From assembly GCA_020853815.1 (NCBI GenBank), contig JADYYE010000136.1:1-64000 (forward strand): 64,000 nt of DNA, written 5' to 3'. How positions within the stretch are numbered: the first letter of the stretch is position 1; each line of letters opens with the position of its first letter. The position numbers were made by a program, and so were the translations under genes. The DNA comes from Phycisphaerales bacterium. Its GTDB lineage: Bacteria > Planctomycetota > Phycisphaerae > Phycisphaerales > UBA1924. Below the pieces are notes generated by a model. It was given only the letters and a program-made list of their open reading frames with translations. It was not told the origin of the DNA and searched no databases. Positions 17,587 through 25,919 of this stretch are shown here, piece by piece.

Positions 17587-17914
17587 GCAAGCGGGTATCG
17601 GCTTGGGTGCGGGTGTGTCGCGAGATGCACCAACCCGGACCTTCACTCGCGGACTCGCTCAGGTCCGGCGTCCAAAGCCAGTGATTCGATGGCGGGGCCG
17701 GACCACAGGGGAACAGAACCGATGGAATCACGCGCGCCGATCGCCGGGAGGGTGGTCGGCGTGTTTGTTTGGGGCATCGAGCGCGGAATTGTCGCGGGCT
17801 GCGTCGCGCAGGCCGACGCGACGACTGCAAAAAAAGAAACACGGACCCGAAGTCGGGTCCGTGCACTGACTCGTTCACGGGTCGAATCGCGAAGGTCCGC
17901 GATCGAATGGTCGC
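17587..17914. other. 328-bp stretch between convergent genes
   Basis: No gene supported. It contains the intrinsic terminator at 17840-17863 for the M42 peptidase gene coming from the right. No equivalent terminator for the rightward regulator gene is obvious. Confidence 0.5.
17840..17863 (-). terminator. intrinsic terminator of the M42 peptidase gene
   Basis: An 11-bp stem (CACGGACCCGA at 17840-17850, TCGGGTCCGTG at 17853-17863) is followed on the minus strand by TTTCTTTTTTTG. It lies about 50 bp after the stop codon at 17915. Confidence 0.9.
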
Positions 17915-18985
17915 TTACGCCTTCGCCATGTACGCCGCGAGGATATCGCGGGCCGCGGCCAGGTCCTTCTTGTCGATCATCTCGGTGACGGTGTGGATGT
18001 AGCGCGTGCCGACGGTGATGCCAAGGGCCCGGGCGCCCGCCGCCGCCTGCTTGGCCGACGCGCCGTCCTGTCCGCCCGCGGCCAGGATGGTCCGCTGGTA
18101 GGCGATCTTCTTTTTCTTGGCGAGTTCCTCGAACTCGGCGGTCAGGGCGTAATCGCTGATGAACGACGAGTCCTTGATGTGCAGGCCGAAGCCGCGGCCC
18201 TGCACGGTCACCGCTTCTTCCTCGGGCACGCCGGGTGTATCGCACGAGAGCGTGACGTCGATGCCCAGCCCGACATCGGGAGCGACGGCGTGTGACGCGG
18301 TCTTGGCGCCGCGGAGCCCCACCTCCTCCTGCGTGGTGAACGCGACCACGACCTCGCACGAGTTGCCCTCGCCCGACTTGTCGAGCTGGCGCACCGACTC
18401 GATGCCGAGCCAGCACGCGACGCGGTTGTCCATCGCCTTGCTGACCAGCTTGTTGCCGACCTCGATCAGGGGCTCGTCCATGACGACGTAGTCGCCCACC
18501 TTGATCTTCTTCTTGACCTGGTCGCCGGGCAGGCCGATGTCGACGAAGAACTCCTTGACCTCCGGCACCTTTTCACGATCCTTGGGCGAGGAGATGTGGA
18601 CCGGGCGTCCGCCGGGGTTCATCACGCCCTTGTAATCGCCCGAATCGGCGCACACGAGCACGCGGCGCGAGAAGAGGTTGCGGGTGTCGAAGCCGCCCGC
18701 GGGGTTCATCCACAGGAAGCCCTTGCTGTCGATGGCGGTGACGTAGAAGCCGATCTCGTCCATGTGGCAGAGGAGCATGACGCGGGTCGGGCGAGCGTCG
18801 GACTTCTTCTTGGCGGGCTTCTTGCCCTTGCGCGGGTGGCGCGTGCAGATGAGGGAGCCCATGGCGTCGGTGCGCACCTCGTCGAACAGGCCGCCGATCT
18901 CGGATTCGATGAGCGTGCGGACGCGTTCTTCGCGGCCGGGGACGCCGGGGGTTTCGCAGAGACGCTTGAGAAGATCGATGTTCAC
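17915..18985 (-). CDS. M42-family metallo-aminopeptidase
   Basis: 356 residues from the GTG at 18985 (AAAGG upstream); a TTG at 19000 would add five residues. The M42 family comprises cytoplasmic dimetal, often tetrahedral 12-mer, aminopeptidases. Visible motifs: N-terminal LLKRLCETPGVPGREERVR, MLLCHMDEIGFYV with the first metal His and Asp, KAMDNRVACWLG with the bridging Asp, TTQEEVGLRGA with the catalytic Glu pair, and TRYIHTVTEMID with the last metal His. A KKGKKPAKKK insertion near residue 56 is unusual. It is divergent from ygfZ and ends in a strong terminator. Confidence 0.92.
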   Translation of the reverse strand: MNIDLLKRLCETPGVPGREERVRTLIESEIGGLFDEVRTDAMGSLICTRHPRKGKKPAKKKSDARPTRVMLLCHMDEIGFYVTAIDSKGFLWMNPAGGFDTRNLFSRRVLVCADSGDYKGVMNPGGRPVHISSPKDREKVPEVKEFFVDIGLPGDQVKKKIKVGDYVVMDEPLIEVGNKLVSKAMDNRVACWLGIESVRQLDKSGEGNSCEVVVAFTTQEEVGLRGAKTASHAVAPDVGLGIDVTLSCDTPGVPEEEAVTVQGRGFGLHIKDSSFISDYALTAEFEELAKKKKIAYQRTILAAGGQDGASAKQAAAGARALGITVGTRYIHTVTEMIDKKDLAAARDILAAYMAKA

Positions 18986-19080
18986 GAGAGAGCCTTTCAA
19001 TCAACGCCGCACACTCGCGCGGCTGGAAGAGCATACCCTCGCGCCGGGGACGAAGTTGCCGATTTCGACGGGAGAACGCG

Positions 19081-20298
19081 ATGGGACGCCGGACACCGCT
19101 GCGACCACTTCACGAACAGGCCGGAGCGATGCTGGCGGTGTACGGGCCGACCGAGGGCGTGGGCGGCGTCCCGGTGGACGTGCCGCAGATCTTCGGCGAG
19201 CTCGAGATCGAGTACGCCGCGATCCGCAAGCACGCGGGCCTGCTCGACCAGGCGATGCGTGCGACGATTGAACTGACGGGCGCGGACCGCCTCGACTTCC
19301 TCAATCGAATGTTGACGCAGGAACTGAAGGGCGTTCAGCCCGGCTCGGTGCGACGCGCGTTCTGGCTCAACCGCAAAGGACGCATCGACGCGGACGTGCA
19401 GGTTGTGCATCTGGCGGGGCGCACGCTGCTCGACGTCGACATTCTCGCGCTGGATCGCGCCGCGGCCAGCCTTTCGTCGTTCATCATCACGGAGGACGCG
19501 AGCCTGCGCGATTTGTCGGGCGAGACGTATCGCCTGGCGATTCACGGGCCGACGACAGTGGAACTGCTGGCGGGTTTGGGCGCGTCGCTGCCGCCCGAGG
19601 GCGGCGCGATCGAGGCGAAGCTCGCGGATATTCCGGCGACCCTGTGGCGGTGCGACGCGACGGGTGAGATCGGCGTCGAAATCCTGTGCGGGATGGATGA
19701 CGCGGCACGCCTTTACGAGGCGCTGATCGAGCGCGCGGGCGAGCGGGAATCCGGGGCGGCCGCGCCGCGGTCGAGCGAACCGACATCACTGAACCGGCGC
19801 GTGCGGCTCGCTCGCGTGGGCTGGCACGCGTTCAACATCGCGCGGATCGAGGCCGGCACGCCGCTCTACAACATCGATTTCGGGCCCGAATCCCTCCCGG
19901 CGGAATCGGGCGTGCTCACGGATCGCGTGAGCTTTACCAAGGGGTGCTACCTCGGGCAGGAGATCGTGGCGAGGATGCACAGCCGCGGTCATCCCAAGCA
20001 GTGCCTGGTCGCGCTGCGGCTTGATCGCGTGATCGATCCGGCGACGGGCGAGCCGGCGCTCCCGACGAGCGGCGCGCCGGTGCTGGACGCCGCCAGTTCC
20101 CTCGAGGCCGCGGGTGCGGCCGTGGGCGCGGTGACGAGTTCGGCGGTCGCGCCGATGCTGGGCGCGGCGCCGGTCTGCTTTGCGCAGGTGAAGTGGGAAC
20201 GCTCCACAGGCGGGACCGCGCTAGGCGTGCAGACGAGCGCGGGCGTGGTCAGGGCGAGCGTGCAGGAATCGCTGGCGTTCTGGAAGCGGGGCATGTAG
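19081..20298 (+). CDS. ygfZ: YgfZ/GcvT-like folate-binding protein
   Basis: 405 residues from the ATG at 19081 with GGGAG upstream. YgfZ proteins bind tetrahydrofolate and assist maturation or repair of certain iron-sulfur enzymes. The diagnostic motif is intact: TKGCYLGQEIVARM, with the conserved Cys near residue 289. The N-terminal GcvT-like fold is visible in TGADRLDFLNRMLTQELK and LNRKGRIDADVQV. The protein is longer than the about 325 residues of E. coli YgfZ, with a low-complexity segment around ERESGAAAPRSSEP and an Ala-rich insertion near the C terminus. It probably stands alone. Confidence 0.9.
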   Translation: MGRRTPLRPLHEQAGAMLAVYGPTEGVGGVPVDVPQIFGELEIEYAAIRKHAGLLDQAMRATIELTGADRLDFLNRMLTQELKGVQPGSVRRAFWLNRKGRIDADVQVVHLAGRTLLDVDILALDRAAASLSSFIITEDASLRDLSGETYRLAIHGPTTVELLAGLGASLPPEGGAIEAKLADIPATLWRCDATGEIGVEILCGMDDAARLYEALIERAGERESGAAAPRSSEPTSLNRRVRLARVGWHAFNIARIEAGTPLYNIDFGPESLPAESGVLTDRVSFTKGCYLGQEIVARMHSRGHPKQCLVALRLDRVIDPATGEPALPTSGAPVLDAASSLEAAGAAVGAVTSSAVAPMLGAAPVCFAQVKWERSTGGTALGVQTSAGVVRASVQESLAFWKRGM

Positions 20299-20505
20299 TC
20301 AAGAAAGCAAGGCCTCTCACCACGGAGAGTCACGGTGGTGAGGATGGGATTGAAGCGCGGAGTCGGCCAGACCTCCGTCCGTGCTCATCGATCGGCGGCT
20401 CACACTCTCCGGCCCGGATTTTCTGCTCTGGTCCTTTCGTTTCTGCTCGAATGCCTTGCCTTCTTCTGCGTGCTTCCCCGTGTCGCTCCGTGTTGAACTC
20501 TTGGA
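20299..20505. other. non-coding stretch with hairpin and decayed repeat
   Basis: CTCACCAC (20316-20323) pairs with GTGGTGAG (20335-20342); no T-run follows. The surrounding text (CACGGAGAGTCACGG, and GTGTCGCTCCGTG near 20476-20488) looks like a degenerate dispersed repeat. No gene. Confidence 0.4.
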
Positions 20506-21636
20506 TTACAACACCCGCCGGCGATAGGTCACCTCGATGTCGTCGCCCACGCGCCTGACGCGATGCACGCCGAAACGCGGCACGCCCGCCAATGAGCCCA
20601 CGATGTGCCCCTCGATCGACGATCGCGCCATCTCGTCGCCGAAGAGGAGCGGCGCGATGTACACCACCGCCTCGTCGATGAGATCGTCACGCATCAGCGA
20701 GCCCAGCAGCCGCGGGCCGGCCTCGACCAGCACGATCGCGACGCCGAAGTCCGCGAAGAGGCGTTCGAGCATATGTCCGAGGTCGATCCCGCCGCGTTCG
20801 TCGGCGCGAACGCCGATGATCTCGACATCCTTGTCGCGCAGCATCGCGCGGCGCGGCGCCGTGATGCCGCTGCTCGAGAGGTCCTGATCGCACGCGACGA
20901 TGGTCGGGATTTCCGAGGCCGTGTTCACGATGGCGCACTCGGGCGGGATATCGAGGTCGCTGTCGACGACCACGCGGCGCGCCAGCCGGCGAACCCGTCG
21001 CACGTCGCGGGCGTTGAGCATCGGATCATCGGCCAGGATCGTGCCCATGCCCGTCAGCATCGCGTCGACGCGGGCGCGCAGGCGATGGACGCGGGCGCGC
21101 GAGCGAGGACTGCTGATCCACTTGGATTCGCCGGTGCGGGTCGCGACGCGGCCGTCGATCGTCTGGGCCCACTTGGCGATCACCCAGGGCCTGCCCGTCG
21201 CCAGTCTCCGCAAGAACGGCTGGGCCAGCGAGCACGCCAGCGGGCTCTCGCGCGAATACTCGACCGACACGCCGTGCGACGACAGGCGGGTCGCCCCGCC
21301 CGACTTGCCCGGGTTCGGATCGGCGACGGCGTAGACGACGTGCGCGATCCCGGCCTCGAGCAGCGCGTCGACGCAGGCCGGCTGCTTGCCCTGGCCATTG
21401 CAGGGCTCGAGCGTGACATAGGCCGAGGCGCCGCGAGGTTCGTTCCCCTGCCGCTTGCATGACGCCAGCGCCTCGCGCTCCGCGTGCAGCCCGCCGAACT
21501 TGCGGTGATGACCGATGCCCAGAACCCTGTCGCCCCGCGCGATCACGCAGCCCACGAGCGGGTTGGGCTCGACATCGCCCGCGGCACGCAGCGCGTGGCG
21601 GGCGGCGAGGTCGAGCATGCGCTTGGCGAGACTCAT
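20506..21636 (-). CDS. ribD: bifunctional riboflavin deaminase/reductase RibD
   Basis: 376 residues, the usual length. RibD catalyses the second and third steps of riboflavin synthesis: deamination of the pyrimidine intermediate and reduction of its ribosyl chain. The N-terminal deaminase domain has the zinc site GGLHAEREAL (His51, Glu53) and LEPCNGQGKQPAC (Cys79, Cys88). The C-terminal reductase domain shows RPWVIAKWAQTIDGRVAT, DAMLTGMGTILADDPMLNAR and LVEAGPRLLGSLM. It begins 9 bp after the RNase HII-like gene ends, so it is probably translated from the same message. Other rib genes are not nearby. Confidence 0.96.
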   Translation of the reverse strand: MSLAKRMLDLAARHALRAAGDVEPNPLVGCVIARGDRVLGIGHHRKFGGLHAEREALASCKRQGNEPRGASAYVTLEPCNGQGKQPACVDALLEAGIAHVVYAVADPNPGKSGGATRLSSHGVSVEYSRESPLACSLAQPFLRRLATGRPWVIAKWAQTIDGRVATRTGESKWISSPRSRARVHRLRARVDAMLTGMGTILADDPMLNARDVRRVRRLARRVVVDSDLDIPPECAIVNTASEIPTIVACDQDLSSSGITAPRRAMLRDKDVEIIGVRADERGGIDLGHMLERLFADFGVAIVLVEAGPRLLGSLMRDDLIDEAVVYIAPLLFGDEMARSSIEGHIVGSLAGVPRFGVHRVRRVGDDIEVTYRRRVL

Positions 21637-21645
21637 CGGGTGACT

Positions 21646-22647
21646 TTACGCGTTGCGGACGATCGCCGATCGCTCGGCGGCACTGAGAATGTCGCGGGAA
21701 TCGGCGAGCCAGCGTCGGGCGTCCAGCGTGTAACCGGCGGTGGGCTTGAGTTCAACGCCCAGATCCCGTGCCCGCGCGCCGAAATAGCGGTTGAAACGCG
21801 CCATCAAGAGTTCACGCGCGTACTTGGCGGTCATCGAGGCGAGCGCGACCGGAAAATGGGCCGACTCCGCCTCGGTCTGGAAGTGAACGATCACCACGCG
21901 CGAATCCGCGAGCGTGATCGAGTAGCGGCTGTGGTGTTCGGCGTGTTCCAGCGGCGTGACGCACGCGCCCGGGAGCATGCGCTCCAGGGGCTTGGTGTAG
22001 TCCTCTCGCCCGCCCAATCGGTCGCAGACGATGCGGATCGACTCCGACGGGTCGGTGCTGAGCGCCAGCGCCCGATGGATCAACTCACGCACCGCCCACA
22101 GCGAGACCGACGCCTTAGAGCCCGTCTTCTCGATGATCGAATTGAACTGCGGCTCGTCGATCGACAGGCACGACAGCCCCGCCAGCGAAACACCGGCGCG
22201 ATTCATCGCGGGCGCGAGCTGGTTCACCGCGATCGAGAGCTGCTCGGTCCGCCACGCGGTCGGGAGCGGCGTGGGCTCGCATCGATAGCACGGATGCCCG
22301 GGGATCGAGAGCTTGATCGCGTCGAACAGCGCCCGGTCATCATCGGGTTGCTCGATCCCCGATGCGCGGAGGAAAGAGAGCACGCCGCGCTCAAGGTGAA
22401 GCAGGGGCTTGCCGCTGGCGACGGAGTTGGGGAGTTTCAGCCGCTTGGAATCCGCGACCGGGATCGGCGTCACACCCCTGGACCGCGCGGGCTCACGCGA
22501 CACGATCGGCGCCAGCATCGCCCAGGGATCGGGCGGGGCCTCGCCGTCGCGCCAGGGATCGATGCGGAGCGCGCAGAGCGCCACACACATCGGGCCCAAG
22601 AGGGGGCCGAACCCGGCTTCATCGATACCGGCATAGAGGAGGGACAC
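21646..22647 (-). CDS. enlarged ribonuclease HII-like protein
   Basis: 333 residues from a GTG at 22647. RNase HII family motifs are visible: LLYAGIDEAGFGPLLGP with the first catalytic acids, PVADSKRL with the Ser-Lys site, and ASMTAKYARELLM. Bacterial RNase HII is about 200 residues. Here roughly 130 residues are inserted, including a Cys-containing loop (GHPCYRCEPTP) and a middle segment with SIDEPQFNSIIEK. RNase HII removes ribonucleotides from DNA. The insertions suggest altered substrate handling or a distinct subfamily. A TAGGCT hexamer six bases before the start suggests a leaderless message. It is followed directly by ribD. Confidence 0.75.
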   Translation of the reverse strand: MSLLYAGIDEAGFGPLLGPMCVALCALRIDPWRDGEAPPDPWAMLAPIVSREPARSRGVTPIPVADSKRLKLPNSVASGKPLLHLERGVLSFLRASGIEQPDDDRALFDAIKLSIPGHPCYRCEPTPLPTAWRTEQLSIAVNQLAPAMNRAGVSLAGLSCLSIDEPQFNSIIEKTGSKASVSLWAVRELIHRALALSTDPSESIRIVCDRLGGREDYTKPLERMLPGACVTPLEHAEHHSRYSITLADSRVVIVHFQTEAESAHFPVALASMTAKYARELLMARFNRYFGARARDLGVELKPTAGYTLDARRWLADSRDILSAAERSAIVRNA

Positions 22648-22653
22648 GCGGAA

Positions 22654-22659
22654 AGCCTA
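22654..22659 (-). promoter_or_regulatory. TANNNT hexamer 6 nt before the RNase HII-like start
   Basis: TAGGCT on the minus strand, with exactly six bases to the GTG at 22647. No ribosome site is present. This is the spacing expected if transcription begins at the start codon. Confidence 0.5.
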
Positions 22660-22694
22660 CCGCGCGGAGTCGGCCAAGCGAAGCGAGACGCGAA

Positions 22695-22916
22695 CTACTT
22701 GTCGCCGCCGGGTGTCCCGCGCCGATTGCCGGCCGGGCGTTCCTTGCTTCCGGGAGCCACCGAAGTCGGCGCGGGAGTTCCTCCGGCCCCATCGGTTCCC
22801 TTCGACCCTCCGCCACCAAGCGTGTACCAGCCGATCACGCCCATCGCAATGACGAGCACGCCGACAGCCACGAACAGTTTGACCTTTTCGGTCTTATCCA
22901 TGTCATCTAGGCCCAT
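22695..22916 (-). CDS. small single-pass membrane protein
   Basis: 73 residues from the ATG at 22916 (GGAG about ten bases upstream); an in-frame start at 22949 is possible. A short acidic/basic N terminus (MGLDDMDKTEKVK) leads into one membrane segment (LFVAVGVLVIAMGVIGWYTL). A Gly/Pro/Ser-rich tail ends in RRGTPGGDK. No family recognised. It lies between the RNase HII-like gene and tRNA-Leu on the same strand. Size and tail resemble small membrane accessory proteins, but nothing points to a partner. Confidence 0.55.
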   Translation of the reverse strand: MGLDDMDKTEKVKLFVAVGVLVIAMGVIGWYTLGGGGSKGTDGAGGTPAPTSVAPGSKERPAGNRRGTPGGDK

Positions 22917-22950
22917 GGTCAGAATCTCCGAGGGCGGTGAACCGAACAAA

Positions 22951-23034
22951 TGCGGCTGAGAGGAGTCGAACCTCCACGGGTGTTACCCCACTAGAACCTG
23001 AATCTAGCGCGTCTGCCAGTTCCGCCACAGCCGC
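22951..23034 (-). tRNA. tRNA-Leu (anticodon CAG)
   Basis: 84-nt class II tRNA. The acceptor stem GCGGCTG pairs with CAGCCGC; the discriminator base is A at 22951; no CCA is encoded. The anticodon stem CTAGA/TCTAG encloses the loop TTCAGGT, giving CAG, which reads CUG. The long variable arm and GGTTCGACTCC T-arm are present. Confidence 0.97.
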
Positions 23035-23093
23035 AAGGTGTGGACGGAAAGGTTAGCCCCGCGGACGGGCGTCGGCAAACCGCACGCCCTCGA

Positions 23094-25919
23094 TCACGTC
23101 GATTCCACCGCGAACACCTCCGGCGCACTCAGTTCCGGGCTCGGCAGCTCGCCGCCTCCCGCATACGCCACCAGCCGATCGAGCAGATAGCCGCCCGAGA
23201 CCGACGCGTGATCCACGCACGACACCACCAACATCCCGCGCCCGATCCTGGTCGAGAAGACCGCGTCGAAGTGCCGCGGAACCCCCGAGTCGTGCGTGAA
23301 GATCAGACGCACGATCGGCTCCACCTGCCCGAGCAGCCCGCGGGCTTCGGTCGGGATCGCCCGCGCCGAACGGCGCGACAAGTCGTGATGAATCAGGTCC
23401 ACGATCCACTCGCTCTCGCCCAAAGAGATCGGCCAGGCCCGCTCGCTCCCCTCGATGACCAGCGGCACCTGTCCGTAGAAATTGATGAACGCGGACTCCA
23501 AGCCTCCCTTGAGTCTCGAAGCCAGCAAGACCGCGCGCCCGCCCAGCGCGATCCAGTCGATGACCCGGCTGGTCAGCCGGTGCGTGGCCAGCACCTTGGC
23601 GTCCAGGTGCGATTCATCGCACGCCGCCACACCCGGCAGGAGCGCCGCGGGATCGGGCAAGCGCGGGGTCCATGAGACGCACCGCAAACCCCAGCCGCTG
23701 CTGTAGGAACGCTCCTCGAACTCGATCTCACGCTCGGCATCGCTGAACGGCGCGCCGGCGAACACGCGCACGCCGTCGCTCGCGTGGTATTCGTGGCGCC
23801 TCGGAAAAATCCAGATTCCCCACGAGTTCGTGGGCACGCCCGCGAGCCGCGCCTCGATCGTTCGCTTGGTCGGAACGCGAACCTCGGGGTGGTCAAGGGT
23901 GAATGAGGCGTCCGCGACGTGCCCGGCTTCCGCCCGGATGCGCGCCGAGCGACGCTCGCCGAAATCGTCCGCGAGTTCGATCTCCCCGGAGATGTCGCGC
24001 CCCGCGAAGTTCGTCAGGCGCACGCCGACCGTCGCCGCGCCCGGATACGCCGCCAGCGACTGGCCGGGCGTGCGCAGGAGCAACGTCGCGTCCGCCAGCC
24101 AGGGGAGCGTCCGCTCGGGCGTGTAGCGCCAGCGGTCCAGGTCATCCATGTACCCGCAGCGGCAGGCCGGCACGTCGCGGATGTGGTTCATCACCCAGCC
24201 CGCGTGGTTCTCATAGGCGCGGAACGCCTCCACCTGGAACTTGCGGATGCCGATCGCAAACGCGTCCGCCTGACGCCGGAACCTGGCGAGCGTCTCGCTC
24301 CCCCACCGCGCTTCGATCCGCGTCTCAAGAGCGGCGCACTCCTCCAGCCCCTTGGTAAGGTACCACCGGCGAGGCGACTCCTTCGCTAGCACCGAAAGCG
24401 CCCGCGTGTCGGGCCAGGCGTTGGCGATGATCGTTTCGCCCATGACGAACGGCCGGGGCGTGAGCCCCGCGATCTTGGCCTGGACGTCGTCCAGGAAATC
24501 GATCCAGCGCCCCGAGTTGTCGTACACATGCTCGTCGTAGAGGTCGACGCGATCGGGGTCGGCCCAGTCGATGAACGCCGTCTGCACCTGCACGAGGCGG
24601 TCGGGCAGTTCCGCCTTGGCGCGATCCCACCACCACGCGCCGAGCGTCTTGTTGAAGTTCTCGTGCTCGCAGCTCCCGCTGACGAGGATGACGGACGCAT
24701 GGTTGCGATCGCGGCGGAAATACTCCGCGAACAGCCGCTGATACTCCGGGATGTGCTCGTCGCCCATGGGCGACTTCCAGACGGGATGCTCCTGCCAGAT
24801 GAGCATCCCCATCTCGTCGGCGAGGTCGTAGTAGTGCTCGGGCAGATAGACCATGCACAGGCACACGCAGTTGAATCCCATGCGCCGGAGCATCGCGAAC
24901 TCCGCCCGCACCTGGCCGCGTGAGGGCGCGGGCGAGATGTGCGCCGGCTCGTGCCCCCAGTGGAGCACGCCGCGGATCTGGAACGGGTGGTCGTTGAGCA
25001 GGATGCGTGAGTTGTTGGGCCCGCCGACGCGGACGCTGCGGAAGCCGAAGCGAATGTCGCGTGCGTCCGAGCGCACGCCCTTGCACAGGACCTCCACGCT
25101 TGCGTTGTAGAGCGACGGCGTTTCCGGGCTCCAGGGCGATGGCGAGACCACGCAGCCCTGGAGTTCCAGGCCCGTTGCGCCGTGCGGAATGTCGCCCTCC
25201 AGAGTCGCCACCTCGTGCCCGTCTGGGTCGGCGATGCGAACGCGGAGAGATGGTGTTGAATCACACGAACCCGACGCATGGCCCGTCACACCGAATGCGC
25301 CGCTCTGGAGAGCGGCGCCACCAGAATCGACCAGCTCGACCAGCACGCGCAGCTTGCCGCTCTCGGGGTCCGCGATGATGCGCACGCCGCCGGGACGGAT
25401 CGCGCTGGCTCCGGTCACGCGCATGGTCACGCGGCCCCACAACCCCGCGTGTTGCAGACTCAGCACATCGTGGAAGCCCTTGGTGATGTGCCCGTTCTGC
25501 ACCAGAACGCCCGGCGCGGGCGGCGGCGCGTGAATCTGGTCCACCCGCGCGACGATGTTGAGCACGCCGCTCGCCACCCGACTCGCGATCTCGTTCGGTA
25601 CTTCAAACTGGAACGGGATGGAGTCGCCCACGTTCCGCCCGATGCTCGTGCCGTTGACCCAGAACTCCGCGTCGGTCGCGGCCGATTCGCAGCACACCCA
25701 AAGCCGCTGGCCCGGCTCAAGCACCGGCGCGGGCTCCTGCCGCTGATACCACGACACGCCCTTGTGGTCCAGCCCGAGCGCCCGCTGCGCCGGCGCGGGC
25801 AGATCGATGACACTCCAGCCCTCGCTGGGCGGGGAAACAAACCAGCGATCTCGCACGCCGCGGTCATCCGCATCCGCACGGCATCGCCACGCGCCGCCCA
25901 GATCGATCGTCCTGTTCAT
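23094..25919 (-). CDS. glycoside hydrolase family 2 enzyme
   Basis: 941 residues, the size of GH2 beta-galactosidases, glucuronidases and mannosidases. The N-terminal sugar-binding jelly roll is visible (AEFWVNGTSIGRN), then immunoglobulin-like domains, then the TIM barrel: IRGVLHWGHEPAH, LRRMGFNCVCLCMVYLPEHY and DEMGMLIWQEHPVW. The acid/base Glu is probably in ILVSGSCEHEN (near residue 417), where the usual family pattern is GNE. The nucleophile is probably the Glu of FVMGETIIAN (near 494). There is no signal peptide, so it may act in the cytoplasm on imported glycans. It overlaps the ribokinase gene by 4 bp. Confidence 0.85.
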   Translation of the reverse strand: MNRTIDLGGAWRCRADADDRGVRDRWFVSPPSEGWSVIDLPAPAQRALGLDHKGVSWYQRQEPAPVLEPGQRLWVCCESAATDAEFWVNGTSIGRNVGDSIPFQFEVPNEIASRVASGVLNIVARVDQIHAPPPAPGVLVQNGHITKGFHDVLSLQHAGLWGRVTMRVTGASAIRPGGVRIIADPESGKLRVLVELVDSGGAALQSGAFGVTGHASGSCDSTPSLRVRIADPDGHEVATLEGDIPHGATGLELQGCVVSPSPWSPETPSLYNASVEVLCKGVRSDARDIRFGFRSVRVGGPNNSRILLNDHPFQIRGVLHWGHEPAHISPAPSRGQVRAEFAMLRRMGFNCVCLCMVYLPEHYYDLADEMGMLIWQEHPVWKSPMGDEHIPEYQRLFAEYFRRDRNHASVILVSGSCEHENFNKTLGAWWWDRAKAELPDRLVQVQTAFIDWADPDRVDLYDEHVYDNSGRWIDFLDDVQAKIAGLTPRPFVMGETIIANAWPDTRALSVLAKESPRRWYLTKGLEECAALETRIEARWGSETLARFRRQADAFAIGIRKFQVEAFRAYENHAGWVMNHIRDVPACRCGYMDDLDRWRYTPERTLPWLADATLLLRTPGQSLAAYPGAATVGVRLTNFAGRDISGEIELADDFGERRSARIRAEAGHVADASFTLDHPEVRVPTKRTIEARLAGVPTNSWGIWIFPRRHEYHASDGVRVFAGAPFSDAEREIEFEERSYSSGWGLRCVSWTPRLPDPAALLPGVAACDESHLDAKVLATHRLTSRVIDWIALGGRAVLLASRLKGGLESAFINFYGQVPLVIEGSERAWPISLGESEWIVDLIHHDLSRRSARAIPTEARGLLGQVEPIVRLIFTHDSGVPRHFDAVFSTRIGRGMLVVSCVDHASVSGGYLLDRLVAYAGGGELPSPELSAPEVFAVEST
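25297..25318. repeat. palindrome with GGTGGC flank inside the GH2 gene
   Basis: GCGCCGCTCT (25297-25306) and AGAGCGGCGC (25309-25318) form a 10-bp stem. On the minus strand it is preceded by CTGGTG, giving the GGTGGC flank also seen at 59948 and in the 97-bp elements. It lies in frame within a linker of the hydrolase (GGAALQSGA). Confidence 0.6.

Noticed and set aside
20316-20342. Hairpin as terminator of ygfZ
   Set aside because: No T-run on either side; it looks more like part of a degenerate dispersed repeat.
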